Below are positions 1 through 12,600 of a DNA stretch of 29,268 bases, piece after piece; position 1 is the first letter of the stretch; every line of letters starts with the position of its first letter. The DNA lies in assembly GCA_019649035.1 (NCBI GenBank), contig BMAT01009688.1:1-29268 (forward strand). The letters are read 5' to 3'. The DNA comes from Elysia marginata (taxonomy: Eukaryota > Mollusca > Gastropoda > Plakobranchidae). Made by a program: the position numbers and the translations under genes. The notes beneath the pieces were generated by a model that saw only the letters and a list, made by a program, of their open reading frames with translations, ran no database searches and was not told where the DNA came from.

Positions 1-528
1 GGCTTGTAAAAATACCCTTTAATCATCACCAAGCACTCGCCTTCAATCTCAGGCACTAAGTGTACAGGGTTTGAGTCACAACTTTAGCCAGTGGCTCATT
101 CTTGAACGCCTAGCTGTGTTTAAATTGTTTTATTCAGACCCTGTTGTTTCTTGTTTTGATTAATTAACCTTTAAAAGGACGCAGTAAGAAATAAAATCTA
201 TATATGAATATATGGTCGATTGCTGATGTTCTTTTATATCATTAATATGATTACCCTCACCCCACCTTGTAACATTTACTATTGTTCAACGATGTTCTAG
301 AAACAAAATTAGGGTTACTCAAATGCTATGAAGGGACGCAGCATTATGAAATCATTTTATAAAATATCAATTTTTAGCATCATCGCCACGAAATTCTAAA
401 TTCAAAGTTCTGCTCTATGAAATGAATATTTCGCGTCAAAAACTTGCGCTGTATGATTATCAATTGTGCAACATTTATTTTTCTTACGGTTCCATTCATT
501 ACACGATGTTGTTTTACTGGATAAATAA
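1..528. other. Non-coding flank, nothing recognised
   Basis: AT-rich sequence with no convincing open frame, splice pair, RNA gene or repeat. The small frames that begin near its right edge are produced by the satellite that follows. Confidence 0.6.
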
Positions 529-1283
529 GTCAATTTTTTATAGATGTAAACTACGTGCACAGACTCTATATGGGTCAATTTTCGATAGATATAAATTACG
601 TGCACATCCTCTATATAAGTCAATTTTTTATAGATATAAATTACGTGCACAGACTCTAAATGAGTCAATTTGGATAGATATAGATTACATGAACAGACTC
701 TATATGAGTCAATTTGGATAGATATAGATTACGCGAACATACTCTATATGAGTCAATTTGGATAGATATACATTACGTGCACAGACTCTATATGAGTCAA
801 TTTTCGATAGATATAAATTACGTGCACAGACTCTATATGAGTCAATTTTTGATTGATATATATTACGTGCACAGACTCTATATGAGTCAATTTGGATAGA
901 TATAAATTACGTGCACAGACTCTATGTGAGTCAATTTTTGATAGATATAAATTACGTGCACAGACTCTATATGAGTCAATTTGGATAGATATAAATTACG
1001 TGCACAGACTCTATGTGAGTCAATTTGGATAGATATAAATTACGTGCATAGACTTTATGTGAGTAAATTTTGATAGATGTAAATTACGTGCATAGACTTT
1101 ATGTGAGTCAATTTGGATACATATAAATTACGTGCATAGACTTTATGTGAGTCAATTTTTGATAGATATAAATTACGTGCACAGAGTCTAAGTGAGTCAA
1201 GATTTGATAGATATAGATTACGTGAACAGACTCTATATAAGTCGGTTTTCTTATAGAAATAGATTACGTGCACAGACTGTATT
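529..1283. repeat. 17-copy tandem satellite, 44-45 bp unit
   Basis: Seventeen head-to-tail units begin at 529, 574, 619, 664, 708, 752, 796, 841, 886, 930, 975, 1019, 1063, 1107, 1151, 1196 and 1241. Units are 44 or 45 bp: those reading caatttggatag are one base shorter than those reading caatttttgatag. The core reads attacgtgcacagactc followed by tatatgagtcaa. Twelve units contain the exact string TGAGTCA, and fifteen contain ACGTG. Where the unit is 45 bp it is a multiple of three, so spurious open frames appear on both strands. Outer copies are more diverged, for example cgaacata at 733 and gtcgg at 1241, as expected for an array homogenised by unequal exchange. No unique spacers separate the units, so it is not a CRISPR array. 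Confidence 0.95.
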
Positions 1284-2313
1284 AAAAAAAAAAGAAATTT
1301 TTGTAGATGGATCAGTTATGGCAGTAGCATACCAAAATTGACTGATAAAGAATAAGAACCATTACTTATTCTCACTTGGAACAATTCAATAGACTTACAC
1401 ACCAAACTCTGAGGAACTTTTCAAGAGCTGGAAAGACCAATAGTTTCATCCACCAGACGGGGTTCAATATTTGAAGTGCCCACCGAGAACAAAAAGAGGA
1501 AGAAGATTAACTGTTATTTATTCTTCTTTTAGGGATTTCCTTTGACGAATGCTTATTAACAGTCTGCCGAATGCGGTATAGCGTGAGTGTGGAAGTATTC
1601 TATATCAGTGTCCCCTATATCATATAACTTTTGTGTAGAGACAAACCTCCCTTATTGGTTGTTCAAAATCGAATCATGAAGGTTTATAAAGTTGTAAACA
1701 TCTAAACGACTAGCTTTTTCTTCAGCCACAAAATTAGCGCTTATTATTCTGCTAAAACTGTGGTCTTAGTTATACTCTAATTAGTGTGTGTGTGGGGGGG
1801 GGGGGCTGGATTAAAAGATAGACCTTATGAAAATATTTATATAGAAAGACTAAGTTGTGGAAACAAGCCCCTGTGCATTTTTAAAAGGTAAAAATAAAAT
1901 TAAAATAACATTGTTTAATGTTTTGAGCCATACTGTGATCATAACTTTGACTATTATAGACGGAACGAAAACGAATTTAACTTATCACAGCTTTATGAGC
2001 TCTTAATTTTATCTTTTTGTGGGTTTTTTTTTCGAATAGAAATAACAAAAATGTATAGCTATTTCATTAGAGTTAAAAAAGGTAGGATATTATGAAAATT
2101 ACTGCTCTGAGGGAGGTGGGGACGGGTAAACTTCAAAATATGAAAGACGATGGAATTTATCAAACCCAGCACTACACAAATCCACGCTTATAAAATCGAT
2201 GTACTTATTCTTTCTTTTAAGAGACAAAGAACACAAACTCAAAGACCACCAACTCAACAAAAACTGATTCAAACTGCACATGTCTAAGCTAATGATTGTC
2301 TTTGTGTCTTTTT
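1284..2313. other. Intergenic sequence, no gene seen
   Basis: AT-rich sequence with a GT run ending in a G homopolymer (about 1785-1806). No open frame looks coding. The only frame above 60 codons, on the minus strand near 2099-2281, has no splice or homology support. Confidence 0.6.
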
Positions 2314-2640
2314 GTGGCGTCGTTGTCTAGTGGTAGACGCTCGGCTTTCGGACCAAGAGGTCTGAGGTTCGAGTCGTGCTTTCGGCAGGTCGACGTTTAG
2401 TCATAGAGAAAGGCTATTTCCACATATTTCTTCGCCGCACTCATGCGTTAAAGGAGTACCCGGCTATAGGCAGTGAAAGATCTTGTCAGTGTGCTAGAGT
2501 GAGGCGCTTTTTTTAGCTGCTCCTCTTTGAGTTCAGAAGGTGATTTGGTTGGTATTGGCCTGTCGGGGAACCCTTGTAAAGCGCTTAGAGCACATTAGTG
2601 GAATAGGCGCCATATAAAAACGCTCTTTACTTTACTTTTA
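2314..2640 (+). repeat. tRNA-derived SINE, copy 1
   Basis: The 5' head carries an RNA polymerase III promoter: an A box (ttgtctagtgg, 2323-2333) and a B box (ggttcgagtcg, 2366-2376). The anticodon-like stretch ctttcgga resembles an arginine tRNA with one extra T. The body includes ggagtacccggctatag and gtgaaagatcttgtcag. The tail, ggcgccatataaaaacgc then ctttactttactttta, is a weak simple repeat typical of SINE 3' ends. A second, diverged copy lies inverted at 20928-21196, which defines it as a dispersed family. The agcgctt...gcgccatataaa tail resembles widespread metazoan SINE tails (possibly the Nin-DC group), but I cannot confirm that by search. No target-site duplication was obvious. Confidence 0.8.
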
Positions 2641-5280
2641 TGTTCATGCTGTGTTGTCAATTTGAGGTGGGGTCGCTTTGTCAGTGTGTGGTGATACGGG
2701 TTGTAACAGCTGCCGAGTGCGTTTGCTTTTTGTTTGTTTTTGTTTATTTTGCTTTGGTTAGATAAGTGTCAAATTTGATTACAATTTTTGGTCATTTTAT
2801 TGTTGTTGTTTTTTTCTTCAGTTCTTGACAAACATTTGCCGATGTCACCAGATAGAAACAGAAACAGTTTTCAACCATCTGACTTGGATTTCAGAAGTGA
2901 AAGAGACAACCAATGGAAATGTAATCATGCTGCAAATAGTAGTGCATACTGTCCCCTGCCTGGGTTGATAAAATGGTGGCTAAAAGTATGTCAGCTATAA
3001 TTATGTCAATCCCATTAAAATCGGTCGACAGTAAAAATTCCACGATAAAGCTTCTAACATTTTTATTTTTGTGGAATTTTAAAGTTGAGAAGACAAAGCA
3101 AAGCAGTCAGCCAAAAAAGGTAATATATAATGTAGAAGGAGAATTTTTCTACGACATAGATCTATATTGCAATGATTTTTTTCATAGGAGAGCCTTGAGT
3201 GATAGCTTTTTTTTTCAATTTTAAGAGATATCAAATTGAATTTATACTTATTACTTTATAACATTAATGTTTATTCAATAAGCGTTTATGTCAATTTAAA
3301 CGTATTAAAATAAACATTTAAGGTTCGTTTTTTTAAAAACAGAGACAAAGATAAAAATACCTTTAATTGTAGTAACGCTGATATAACAAATGGCACCTAA
3401 ACAATTCTTGCGGACATTTGTATTGAAAATACACATGCACTATTCTAAAAATAACAGAAAATCTTACTTTTTTTAAAACTTGAAATTATTAAAATTAAGT
3501 GTTTTTCTTAATCCCACAGCAGCTAGTATTTTATATTTTTCCAGGGGCTGGATTAATGGTTAAAGAGTTAAATCTTCTCACTGCATCCAAGTAGTTTGAG
3601 CTAGCCAGTGGCTAGATCTAGATCGTGCTGACCGTGGTATTTGTTTCTCTATGGTAGTTGGCAAGCAAAGAAAACCTCCTGAGCCGTAGACTGTCAACAC
3701 TGGCAGAGGTGCTGAACAAGGCATCTTTGTAAATTTGATGACAATGTTTGCTCACTTGACTGGACTGAACCAAAAAAAAAGGGAACATAGGATGGTTGGA
3801 TAGGCAATTGGGCAAGGGCCTTAGAGAAAGGGGAAAAAGAGAGATGAGAGCTACCAAAGATCGTGAATGGATTTGGTGCAAAAGCGAGGCAGATTTTGAA
3901 AAGAAAGAATTAGGAGTGGTGGGTATAAGGAGATAGCCAGGAAGAAGGAAATAAAAAAAAACAAAGGCTTATGAGACATAAATACAGACAGTTGGGAGGA
4001 GAAGACAGAATAAGAGATTTAAGAGGTAAGCTGAATCGGTAAGAAGAAAAGGGAGATAAATATTCTGGAGACTGTCCGCCCTAAGTCTTGTAACTGTCCC
4101 ATGAGCTGATTTTACCAAGCTTCTGTCGATCGCCAGATATGCGGTTTGTTTGGGTTTTCAAGTGTGTTTTTTTTTTTATTGGTTTAGTGCGTTTGCTTTC
4201 GATTCGTAGTTGCCTAAAGGTTAAACAGAATATGCACAGGGGTTAAGGGTAAAAAGATGAGAGGAGTGCAAGAATATTAATACAAAATAAAAGAATGTGT
4301 TACGTGATACAAAAATTAGAATTATTATTATTTAGAGTGTGGTGTAACATATGTAGACTCCTGAGAAGAAATGCATGTTAGGTTAATGGCAAAAAGCTTA
4401 TTAAGAGGGCGGAAGGCTATAAGGGCTTTCTTCTTGATCTCTGCATACATTTGTCACTGAGTAACTTGTTAGTATGTCACCTTGTGTAACCGTAGATACA
4501 GACATTGTATGTATAAGTGATAGAGACATAACTAATCTGTTGAATACCTCTAGAAACCTCAGTTGGGAATGCGGTTAGAGCGCAAGGTATCGTTTCTTTT
4601 AGAAAACGTAGTCTCTGAAGCCAATAGCTTTCGGATAAGAACGAAAAATTTGCGCTATGTTATCATTGCATATATATATATATATACCCTACCTTGTTTT
4701 AAATATATATATATGAATATGTGAAAAGCACGGTTTGCTGTGCATTCTTCAAATATTGAGTTAAGCTGCAAAATATTGGCTACATAAGCAAAGTGTTACA
4801 TACAGGAAGAGATTAATTTGGAGTTTTAACAGAATGATATTAAGGGAAAACTGAAAGGTTTAGAAATTGAAAACTGTGAAGAAGGAAATAAATTAAAGGC
4901 ATATAAAAGAGGGGAAATAGAAAAGAGGATGACTGTGAGTGACTGAGAGGGAGTGGGGTGGAGACAGAGAGAGGGGGTGGAGACAGAGAGAGAGGCGGGA
5001 GAAATATGCAAAGGCGAGACACATATTTAAAACATTATACTCATAGAAAAGGAAACGCGTTGAAAGGTGTAGCTTGCAAGAGCTACTATCTGTAAACAAA
5101 GAGAAAGAGACGACAAACAGTTACCAAGTTGGACAAGCATGGAGACCAAGTTTGCCAAATCGAGTGCAAGACGCGTCAAGCATCAAATGATTCTCTTAAG
5201 TCGGAGTATCCGTCACATCGTGCAGCTCTTTGGTTTCTCTCCTTGAAGAATTCAAGTTGGACGGACGCCAATACAGAAGG
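2641..5280. other. Intergenic region with purine-rich tracts
   Basis: No supported gene. It contains a weak exon candidate at 2822-2985 (listed separately), a purine-rich stretch at about 3770-4060, two short TA runs at about 4671-4685 and 4700-4714, and a GA-rich tract at about 4905-5000. In that tract the string ggtggagacagagagag occurs twice in quick succession, about 20 bp apart. The long minus-strand frames here are Ser/Leu/Pro-rich readings of purine DNA. Confidence 0.55.
2822..2985 (+). other. Possible orphan exon (weak)
   Basis: A good acceptor (long T/G pyrimidine-rich run ending ttcttcag at 2821) is followed by 164 bp open in two frames and then a donor-like GTATGT at 2986. One frame reads LDKHLPMSPDRNRNSFQ near its start and contains two cysteines further on. 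I recognise no domain and see no partner exon, so this could be chance or an old transposon fragment. Confidence 0.2.
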
Positions 5281-5292
5281 CCTGTCCCGTGC

Positions 5293-5372
5293 CCAATAAT
5301 GTCATTGGTCAAGTTAAGATTGACTAATTGTGAACTTTAAAAGCCAAAGAGTTTCACCCCCGCTGTTCATTG
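5293..5372 (+). promoter_or_regulatory. Candidate core promoter upstream of the C1q gene
   Basis: A CCAAT box (5293-5297), an inverted CCAAT (attgg, 5304-5308), a TATA-like tttaaaag (5336-5343) and an initiator-like ttcattg about 30 bases downstream (near 5366-5372) occur in the spacing expected of an RNA polymerase II core promoter. Donor-like sequences follow at 5397 (GTGTGA) and 5465 (GTGTGT). They could end a 5'-UTR exon that splices to the acceptor at 6650. All of this is inferred from short motifs. Confidence 0.3.
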
Positions 5373-5464
5373 CTGCATTTGCCCTGTTGTTAAGAGGTGT
5401 GAGGACTTATGAGACGAATGGATATCAGTGAAACTTGAGAGGAAGACTTAAGTTCTCTAGCAAG

Positions 5465-6375
5465 GTGTGTGAAATGTTTACAGATTCAAACTTGAGGGGT
5501 TTCCTAGATTTTCTTTGTCACTTAGGGCACTTATGTTTCTTTTTTTCTGCGCCAGGTTTTCCTTTGCTACATTTTTTAAAATTTTTCTTCTGCATACCCT
5601 TCTTACAATTATATGAACCAAACAAACTGTGATGTTGTTGGTTTTTTTTCGTTGTTGTTTTTTTACATCAAGACAAAGTCCTTTAAGTTGTTTAAAACCA
5701 TTAGTTTTCTAGGAATGGTAATGTACAATAAAAACTTTTTTTGCGTCTTAAATTATTCTAATTTGTCTTATTTACATCTGAAGACGCTCAGCATTGTTAC
5801 AAGAGGACGGAAATTTGAGATCGCTGAATTAATTTAAGACTTTGCGTGGCGCAATAAAACTCTATATTCCGTAGTGAAAAAGAATTCAACCTTGAACTTC
5901 AAGGCACCCGATGTTCCTACTTCATGACAGTTTTTTTTTTGTTTGTTTTTGTGTGTCTTTTTTCAATAAATTATTCGAGAGTTTATTTTTAGTGGGTCAT
6001 CGAACTACCCAGGACTGTCGCTTAAAACTTGTTTTGTATTTAGTACAAAATTTTAGTCGGTCTGACTTGCTTTCGAAGTCTTGGAGGTATGATGCACTAG
6101 TCTAAGAGGAGTAGTAAAGATGCTCAAAGACCAACTTAATGACTTCTTGTGCTAAAATTTTGTTACCATCGTGCTCCTGAAGAAATTTGTGACGTGATTT
6201 CAGGGACTGTCTGTGGGCTCACAGATATCCATCTAAGTCCTAATCCAATCCCATTCAAGTATTTTCACAGTTGCCTTCGTCTTTGGTCTCAAATGGTTCA
6301 CATTTTAAATTGTTGTATTTCCAACTAAGCTTTTTTTTTCTTTTTATGAAAATTAACAGTTTATGATAGCGAAAG

Positions 6376-6450
<75 letters not shown>

Positions 6451-6650
6451 CTATTCATCTATTTATCTATCTATTAATTTTTTTTTTGTTATCATCATTT
6501 ATAATTTGATTTTTCCTCTCTCTTTGTTTTCCTTCGAATCTCTTTCTTGTATCTTTTTTAGTATGATTGACCTTTTTAAGGAAGATGTAATTTATTCAAA
6601 ACAAGCAGGCAGGCTGCCTTTAATGTGATTTGTTCATTTTATTTTCACAG
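5465..6650 (+). other. Probable 5'-UTR intron ahead of the C1q gene
   Basis: No coding frame is convincing. The segment ends in a strong acceptor, ttcattttattttcacag at 6650, just 22 bases ahead of the start codon at 6673. This implies at least one upstream untranslated exon. A CT/ATCT microsatellite sits inside it (6377-6475). The upstream boundary is a guess. Confidence 0.4.
6377..6475. repeat. (CT)n followed by (ATCT)n microsatellite
   Basis: About 55 bp of pure CT dinucleotide passes directly into an imperfect ATCT tetranucleotide run. It lies in the non-coding sequence ahead of the C1q gene's start exon and is likely to vary in length. Confidence 0.95.
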
Positions 6651-6672
6651 TTCACTCTGATAACAGCTAGAG

Positions 6673-9600
6673 ATGGCGAATCATCCATCTGCAGGGCGTT
6701 GGTGGTTCAGGTCAAACATCGTTTTAATCTTTGTGACCTTTCTTGCTTTCAATCAACATTCAATGATCTCGGTCTCAGCCTCGACAATACGTGTTCAGCA
6801 AAACGGGTCCCACACTGCAATTACAGGTGGAGAAGATGCTCAGCAAGCTAGATCTTATACTGCTGCTACAGATGTGAAAGATGCTCACATAAATAGATCT
6901 TATACTGCAGATACAGCTGTGGAATATGTTCAGCAAAACAGGTCCTTCACTCGTGATACAGGCATGGAAAATCTGGAGGTTCTATCTAGTCCTGGCCATA
7001 TGGAAGAAACGGTTTTAACACGGCTTGCCCTACAGGATACAACAAATTCTACAGAAACAAAGTCTAGATCTAAACAAAATTTCATTACAGTGGAACCGAG
7101 AGCTACACCTCGTAACGTGAAAATTAATGAATGGACAAGTGCTGAAAAGGATACGAGCAAAGCTGTAGCAACTTTGACTGATAACAACAATGCGAATGTT
7201 TCAGAAGTTGCTATGCGGGATAGGGGAAATAAAAGTTACAATACTACTAAAGACTATCTCTTCAAAGAAACTTTAGCCTCACATAGAAGGAATATTGAGC
7301 ATCGAAATGTCTTCAAAAATATTTCTGAAGCTGATCCCATCTCAGGAAAAGAGAAAACTTTAGGCGAGACCACAGAAAGCAAAATTAACGTTCTATTTAC
7401 TTATCTAAATGTTAGATCAGCGAACGAGACTTTAGAGGAGGAACAGGACGTCTTTTACAAACCTATCCCAAATTACGAGATGAAGAAAAATGAAACTGGT
7501 CTAGATATGCCTCTCAACCCCATGATTATCAGAAATAAAATGAAAATCGAAAGTAATCGTGCTGTTTTCTCCAGTTCAACAAATAATACGAATTATTTCA
7601 GCTTTCGGAACCAAAGTATAAATTTAGCACTAAGTGCCGAGGCAAATCAAACGTTTGATCCAGAGAAAAGTCTCACATCATCCCGTGTTAACCAAACAGA
7701 AGATATGTTGAAACTAGCCCCGCCAATCTCATCGTTGTCAGCTTTGTCCAAGGAGAGGTCGCATGGAACAAGTAAAGACAATGTGCCAGCACCTTCTACA
7801 TCCGACAAAAGTTTAATTTCGCCTATGATCATACCCAGAGATGGCCCCAGAGATTCAAGTCTTCTCACAACGCCAGAGTCCCAGAATGAAATTTCCGAAA
7901 CAAATCGATCCACGCTGAGTGTGAGCAAAGGTTTGGCTGATCGACGTTCAAAAGGCGTGCAAGACGGTGCTCTTCTATCGGCCCCAGCGTCACAAGAACG
8001 CAAGTTTCACGGCGTAAGTGAAACGCTTAAAACTTCCAACTCTTCCGTTACTTTTCATACGCAAACTAAAGCACCAGCTCATGTTGTGCATAACCAACAA
8101 GCTGGAATAGGCAATCATACAAGTAAAGGAATGAAAGATTTAAATCAAATCAAGCCTAATAATGGGACTTCCGAAATAGTTGGCCATTTACCTAACAGTT
8201 TTAGTACTGTTGATCACACGGAACATCAAATAAAGCATTATGGGTTAAGCGAAGGAAGCCGAAGAAGTTTTCCGCCACACTTCCAAACTAAAACACCTTC
8301 CCATGTGGAAGCACCAACCAGCCCTCAAAGGGCCTTCAGCAATATATCTGCTACACTTGGACATCTTACTAGTAAAGATACATCGTCTACACATTTCATT
8401 GAGATTGAGTCAGAACAAAGAGGTTTTAAGCCATTTAGTATAAATAACAAGGTCCCCACTTTCAATGATGATATTCAGATAACGCAAAATCCTAAAACTG
8501 GTGATAAAATCTCTGATCCTCCAACGGAAGCAGTGGCTGATACTACAGAGTTGAGCAAAGCTATTGAAGAATTAATCAAAGCATTAGAGAGCTCGAGAAA
8601 TCAGGAGAGTGATACACCTCAATTTCCGCAGCAGTCTTTAGTCTTTCGTACCAACGTAAGTCAAAACGAGTATGGTGAAAAGAATACCAGCTCAATCTTT
8701 GACCAGTCAAGCGCGGAGACCAATATCCAAAGTCTCTTCAATGACCAGGGTGGCAACGTGAAGGTAAGAGAAAGGGGCACACCTGGCTCAGAGGTTGAGT
8801 CTGACATACAAAAACATCGCGTGACAAGGGACAATACGAACTCAGACACAGAAGTTTTGGTTGAGGACATAGTGAAAAATGGGACTGTATATGCCCTGTC
8901 TGGTGAAGGATCTGTTCAACCAAAGGGAGTATTTCGAGGTACAAGTAACGCGACTTCAAAACCTGGTTTACAGATTGGTGAAAAGGAAAGAGAAGAAAAT
9001 TTCCTGAAAAACAATGGATTAAGAGACCCTAAAGACTTGTTGCAACAAACAGGATTCGACTTGAGACAGTTTCCACAAAATGTTTCCAAGGGTGAAACTT
9101 GGCCAATTCCAATTGGATCCTACTTTCAACTTTCTGAATCTAACAATCCAAATTTCGATGCTCCAGAAATGTCAGAACCATTAGTTCAACAACAAAATAG
9201 TTTTCTACCAAAGTCTCTAACCACTCCAGTCTCTCCAACACCTGCAACAGCCCCCACACAATCACGGTCCCCACTTGATGGTGTATCCGCGCACTCTTCG
9301 TTCAAGGCACCAGATAGTGTAAACACCACAGTTCTCTCCCAGCACAGACCCCTGGCGTCCCGTCTACTCGCGGTGGCACATCTCACGGCAGGACGGGAGT
9401 TTGAAGGTAAAGACTCCGTCATTGCCAGGCTGGACGCCATCGCGAGGGAGATCATGAAGAAGATTAACTTAACTCAGGCCATTGACCCTGAGCTGGGGAT
9501 TTACAAAAGTTGGACAGAACCACGCCACGACCTGGAGACGACCATGGCTGGGCTATCTAGCGAAGTCAGTAAAGATACAGCTAGAGAAATCGACATGCTG

Positions 9601-12600
9601 GATGAAAGTGTGAACATTTTGCTTGGCCCAGCTTTTAGCATGACAAATCTTACTGATGACATTGAAAATAATAAAAAGCTGCTTGACTGGATGTCACAAA
9701 GGGTGAGTCGACCTATTGAAGATAATTCTAGCAATAGAAGCGCCACGCCATTTATGTCCTCTAGTTTGGGGCAAATCAAGGTTTCAAAAGCTCAACAGAT
9801 TGAGGAAGAATCGTCAAGAGAGTCAATAGAAACTGAACGCGTCAATCGTGATCTAAAACCACCTAGTAAATCTGTCCGACAAAAAGAGCAAGCTAAAAAC
9901 CGCAAGCAACTAAAATATATCTCAGGATATGGACTTAGGTCTACGTCAGATCTTGCTGAAACACAGGTCAATCCACATGGAACCCAAACAAAAGCAATCG
10001 AAGGAACACCAGACTTTATTGAAGAACAAGTTGGACTAAAGGATGTTAGTGGCTCAAAAGACAAAGAAAAACCACGTACATTGAATACAGCAGAGCACAT
10101 GATATCTATGGATAAAACGCGTGGCCAAAAAAGCAATAAAATATCTGAGATTCCTGAACACTCAGGTAACCAATTGAGCTCTGACGAATTATTTTTGAAG
10201 GATGAGACAGCTGTCATAGGAAATTCTCAAAGAAGAAGCCATATGATACCACCTGGAGTTACTTCTCTTGATAGTAGAAGTAGAAGTAACGACTTCAGAC
10301 CGGACGGACAGCTTGCAGTTAACGACATGCGAGGGTCGGTTGACGATAAACATAAATACCATTGGCCTTCCTCTTTATATCAAGATTATTTCTTTGAAAC
10401 TTTCAAACCTATATTCAATAAAAAGAAAGAATACACATCGAACTACAACATTCGTCCATATCACACCTCTGATACAAATTTTGATGATACCCTTGTTGCA
10501 GGCCGACTAAATGGTGGTCGGATCAAAAAGACTTACGGTACTGACAAAGAAAGGCTGGGGTCTGTTGCAATAGACGAAAATTCATTTTTAAATAGGTACA
10601 CAGAGTGGCAAGAACTCCTCTCACATAACTTGGGTTTTAATATGGCAACTTCAACTGAAGAGCAACCATTTGCATCAAGTCGAGATATAGTCAATCGACG
10701 GAGAATGCTAGAGCCAAACTTAACTCCGCTGATAGGAAATATCTCACCCAACAACTATTACCGACCAAACTTCCCGGAAACCGATATACCCTCGGAACAC
10801 AATGTCTTAGCCCCGGATATCCAGTCTTATGGTGGCAGTTTGTCTTATCAAGGTGGTCAGTTGGTGGGCCACAATCCTCCTAGTTTTGTTGGCGATAACT
10901 CTGAGTTCTATGAAGAATATGAACCAATGGAGAGGGGCTTTGATGAGGGTGAGATAAACTACTTCAACGATATCAATCCTCCTTCGAAGAGGTCCAGAGG
11001 CTATGAAGAACGTTTTAAACTTCCCAATGAAAAAATGTATCCCTCTTTCGATAGAAAACTAAATAGCGTATCAAATAACTTCATTGAATACGATGAGCAC
11101 TTGAAGGACGGTAAATCTCACATAAACCCACTTGAGTTTTCAAATGAGAACGAGTTGCCTCGCTTGATCAAAGCAGAAACACTCACCAATGAGCAGCAAC
11201 TTCCGGTTGGGTCGAGATTTGATTCTAATCTAGAAAAGGATAAATTCTTCGAAAATCCAAACACTCCAGAGCATAAAACTTTTGGAGCGCGTAAAACTGT
11301 GGTTCCCGATTACAGCTCAGACCTTCATAGCTTAGAACACTCTCGATCTGTTATCCAGACGGAAAAGAGCCAAGGTTTTGATGTGCCGGCCACTAATTCA
11401 TTACCGTCCCACCGTCGTAGTGACAGTGATAAGCTTGACTTGCCGAAGGAGATGAATGAGGCTTTTGTCCAAAACTCTCAAAATGCATCGTCTTTAGCAA
11501 GGCTTTTAGAATCAGACACAGAACTTGGTGCTAACAAAGAATACCAGCCAATCACACACAAGGGAGAAACGTTATTTAATAGAACTGTGGATGAGAATTA
11601 TAATACAACAGCACCAAACAGCTTCACCCAGGAAAATTTGGATTTATACCAAAATAACAACACAGAAAGTTTTTCAGCGTATATAGAGCCGACAGATAGT
11701 AGAATATTTGGCAAAGATTTCATTCCTGCCAACAAATCGCAACCCACTGCCCCTTCAATTTCATTCCATAGGAAGGAATCGAAAGCAAAATCATTTTCTA
11801 GTCCTATCCTCAGCATACCAGACGCATTAGGTGACAATCGGCTGAATGAAATTAGCAAATCGCAAGTGACTTCACTATCGCAAACCTCGGACAGGTCCGG
11901 TCTCTCCCTATCGTCTTCAAACCTTATCGATGTTTCCGATATAAACCTACACTTGGAGGGTGACACCTCTGACGAACTGCCGCTAAACACCATCTACAAA
12001 ACGGAGAAACCCGTTGGGGTCTCTGAATTTCACAGAGACGGTGAAACAGAAAGTGAAAGTGAATCGATCGGCCGAGTTAGAGAGGACTACTTCTCGCAGT
12101 CTGACGTCGATCACAGATTTCTTTCAACAGAGAACAGCTCGACTGAGCCACATTGGTCAATGAGCAACGCAACAGTAGGAAATGTTTCTTCATACAGAGC
12201 TGAGCCTAAGGATGGTTAGTAAAATACCTTTTTTCTGAAATGTTTTTTGAATGAACGTAAATGTTTACAAAGGTAAACGTTCCATTTCCTACAGTTTTTA
12301 CTTCACTACCTTGAGAACACGTAGCTACTTAGACAAAATATATTAGACCTGTTATGTTACCGTCTGATTTTTGTACAATTTTCAAACATTTAGTTGCGTT
12401 CTTTAGCCCTTTACAAGAAAAGTTAAAAACAAAGAGGGCCCCGATGAGCGGTGTATTTAGCAAAACAAGTATCTTTTAACAATTGTGGACAGGTCTGCGC
12501 TTGTCATAAAGATTTATGGCTTAATTACAAGTCATGCAATCTGCATAATTTTACAGGCATTACTTTTAGACACTTACCTTAAGTTTTTGCAGAAACAATT

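Noticed and set aside
402-1273. Overlapping open frames on both strands with repeated Tyr/Lys/Arg-rich peptides
   Set aside because: They are readings of the 44-45 bp satellite, whose unit length keeps frames open on both strands. There is no independent coding signal.
529-1283. CRISPR-like regular repeats
   Set aside because: Units are directly tandem with no unique spacers, and the genome is animal.
2314-2390. A stand-alone tRNA gene
   Set aside because: The A and B boxes are present, but the acceptor stem does not pair, the anticodon loop has an extra base, and the element continues as a SINE body.
6930-11993. Antisense frames of 70-141 codons inside the giant exon
   Set aside because: Shadows of a long real coding exon. 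Their compositions are unlike proteins and they have no splice or start support.
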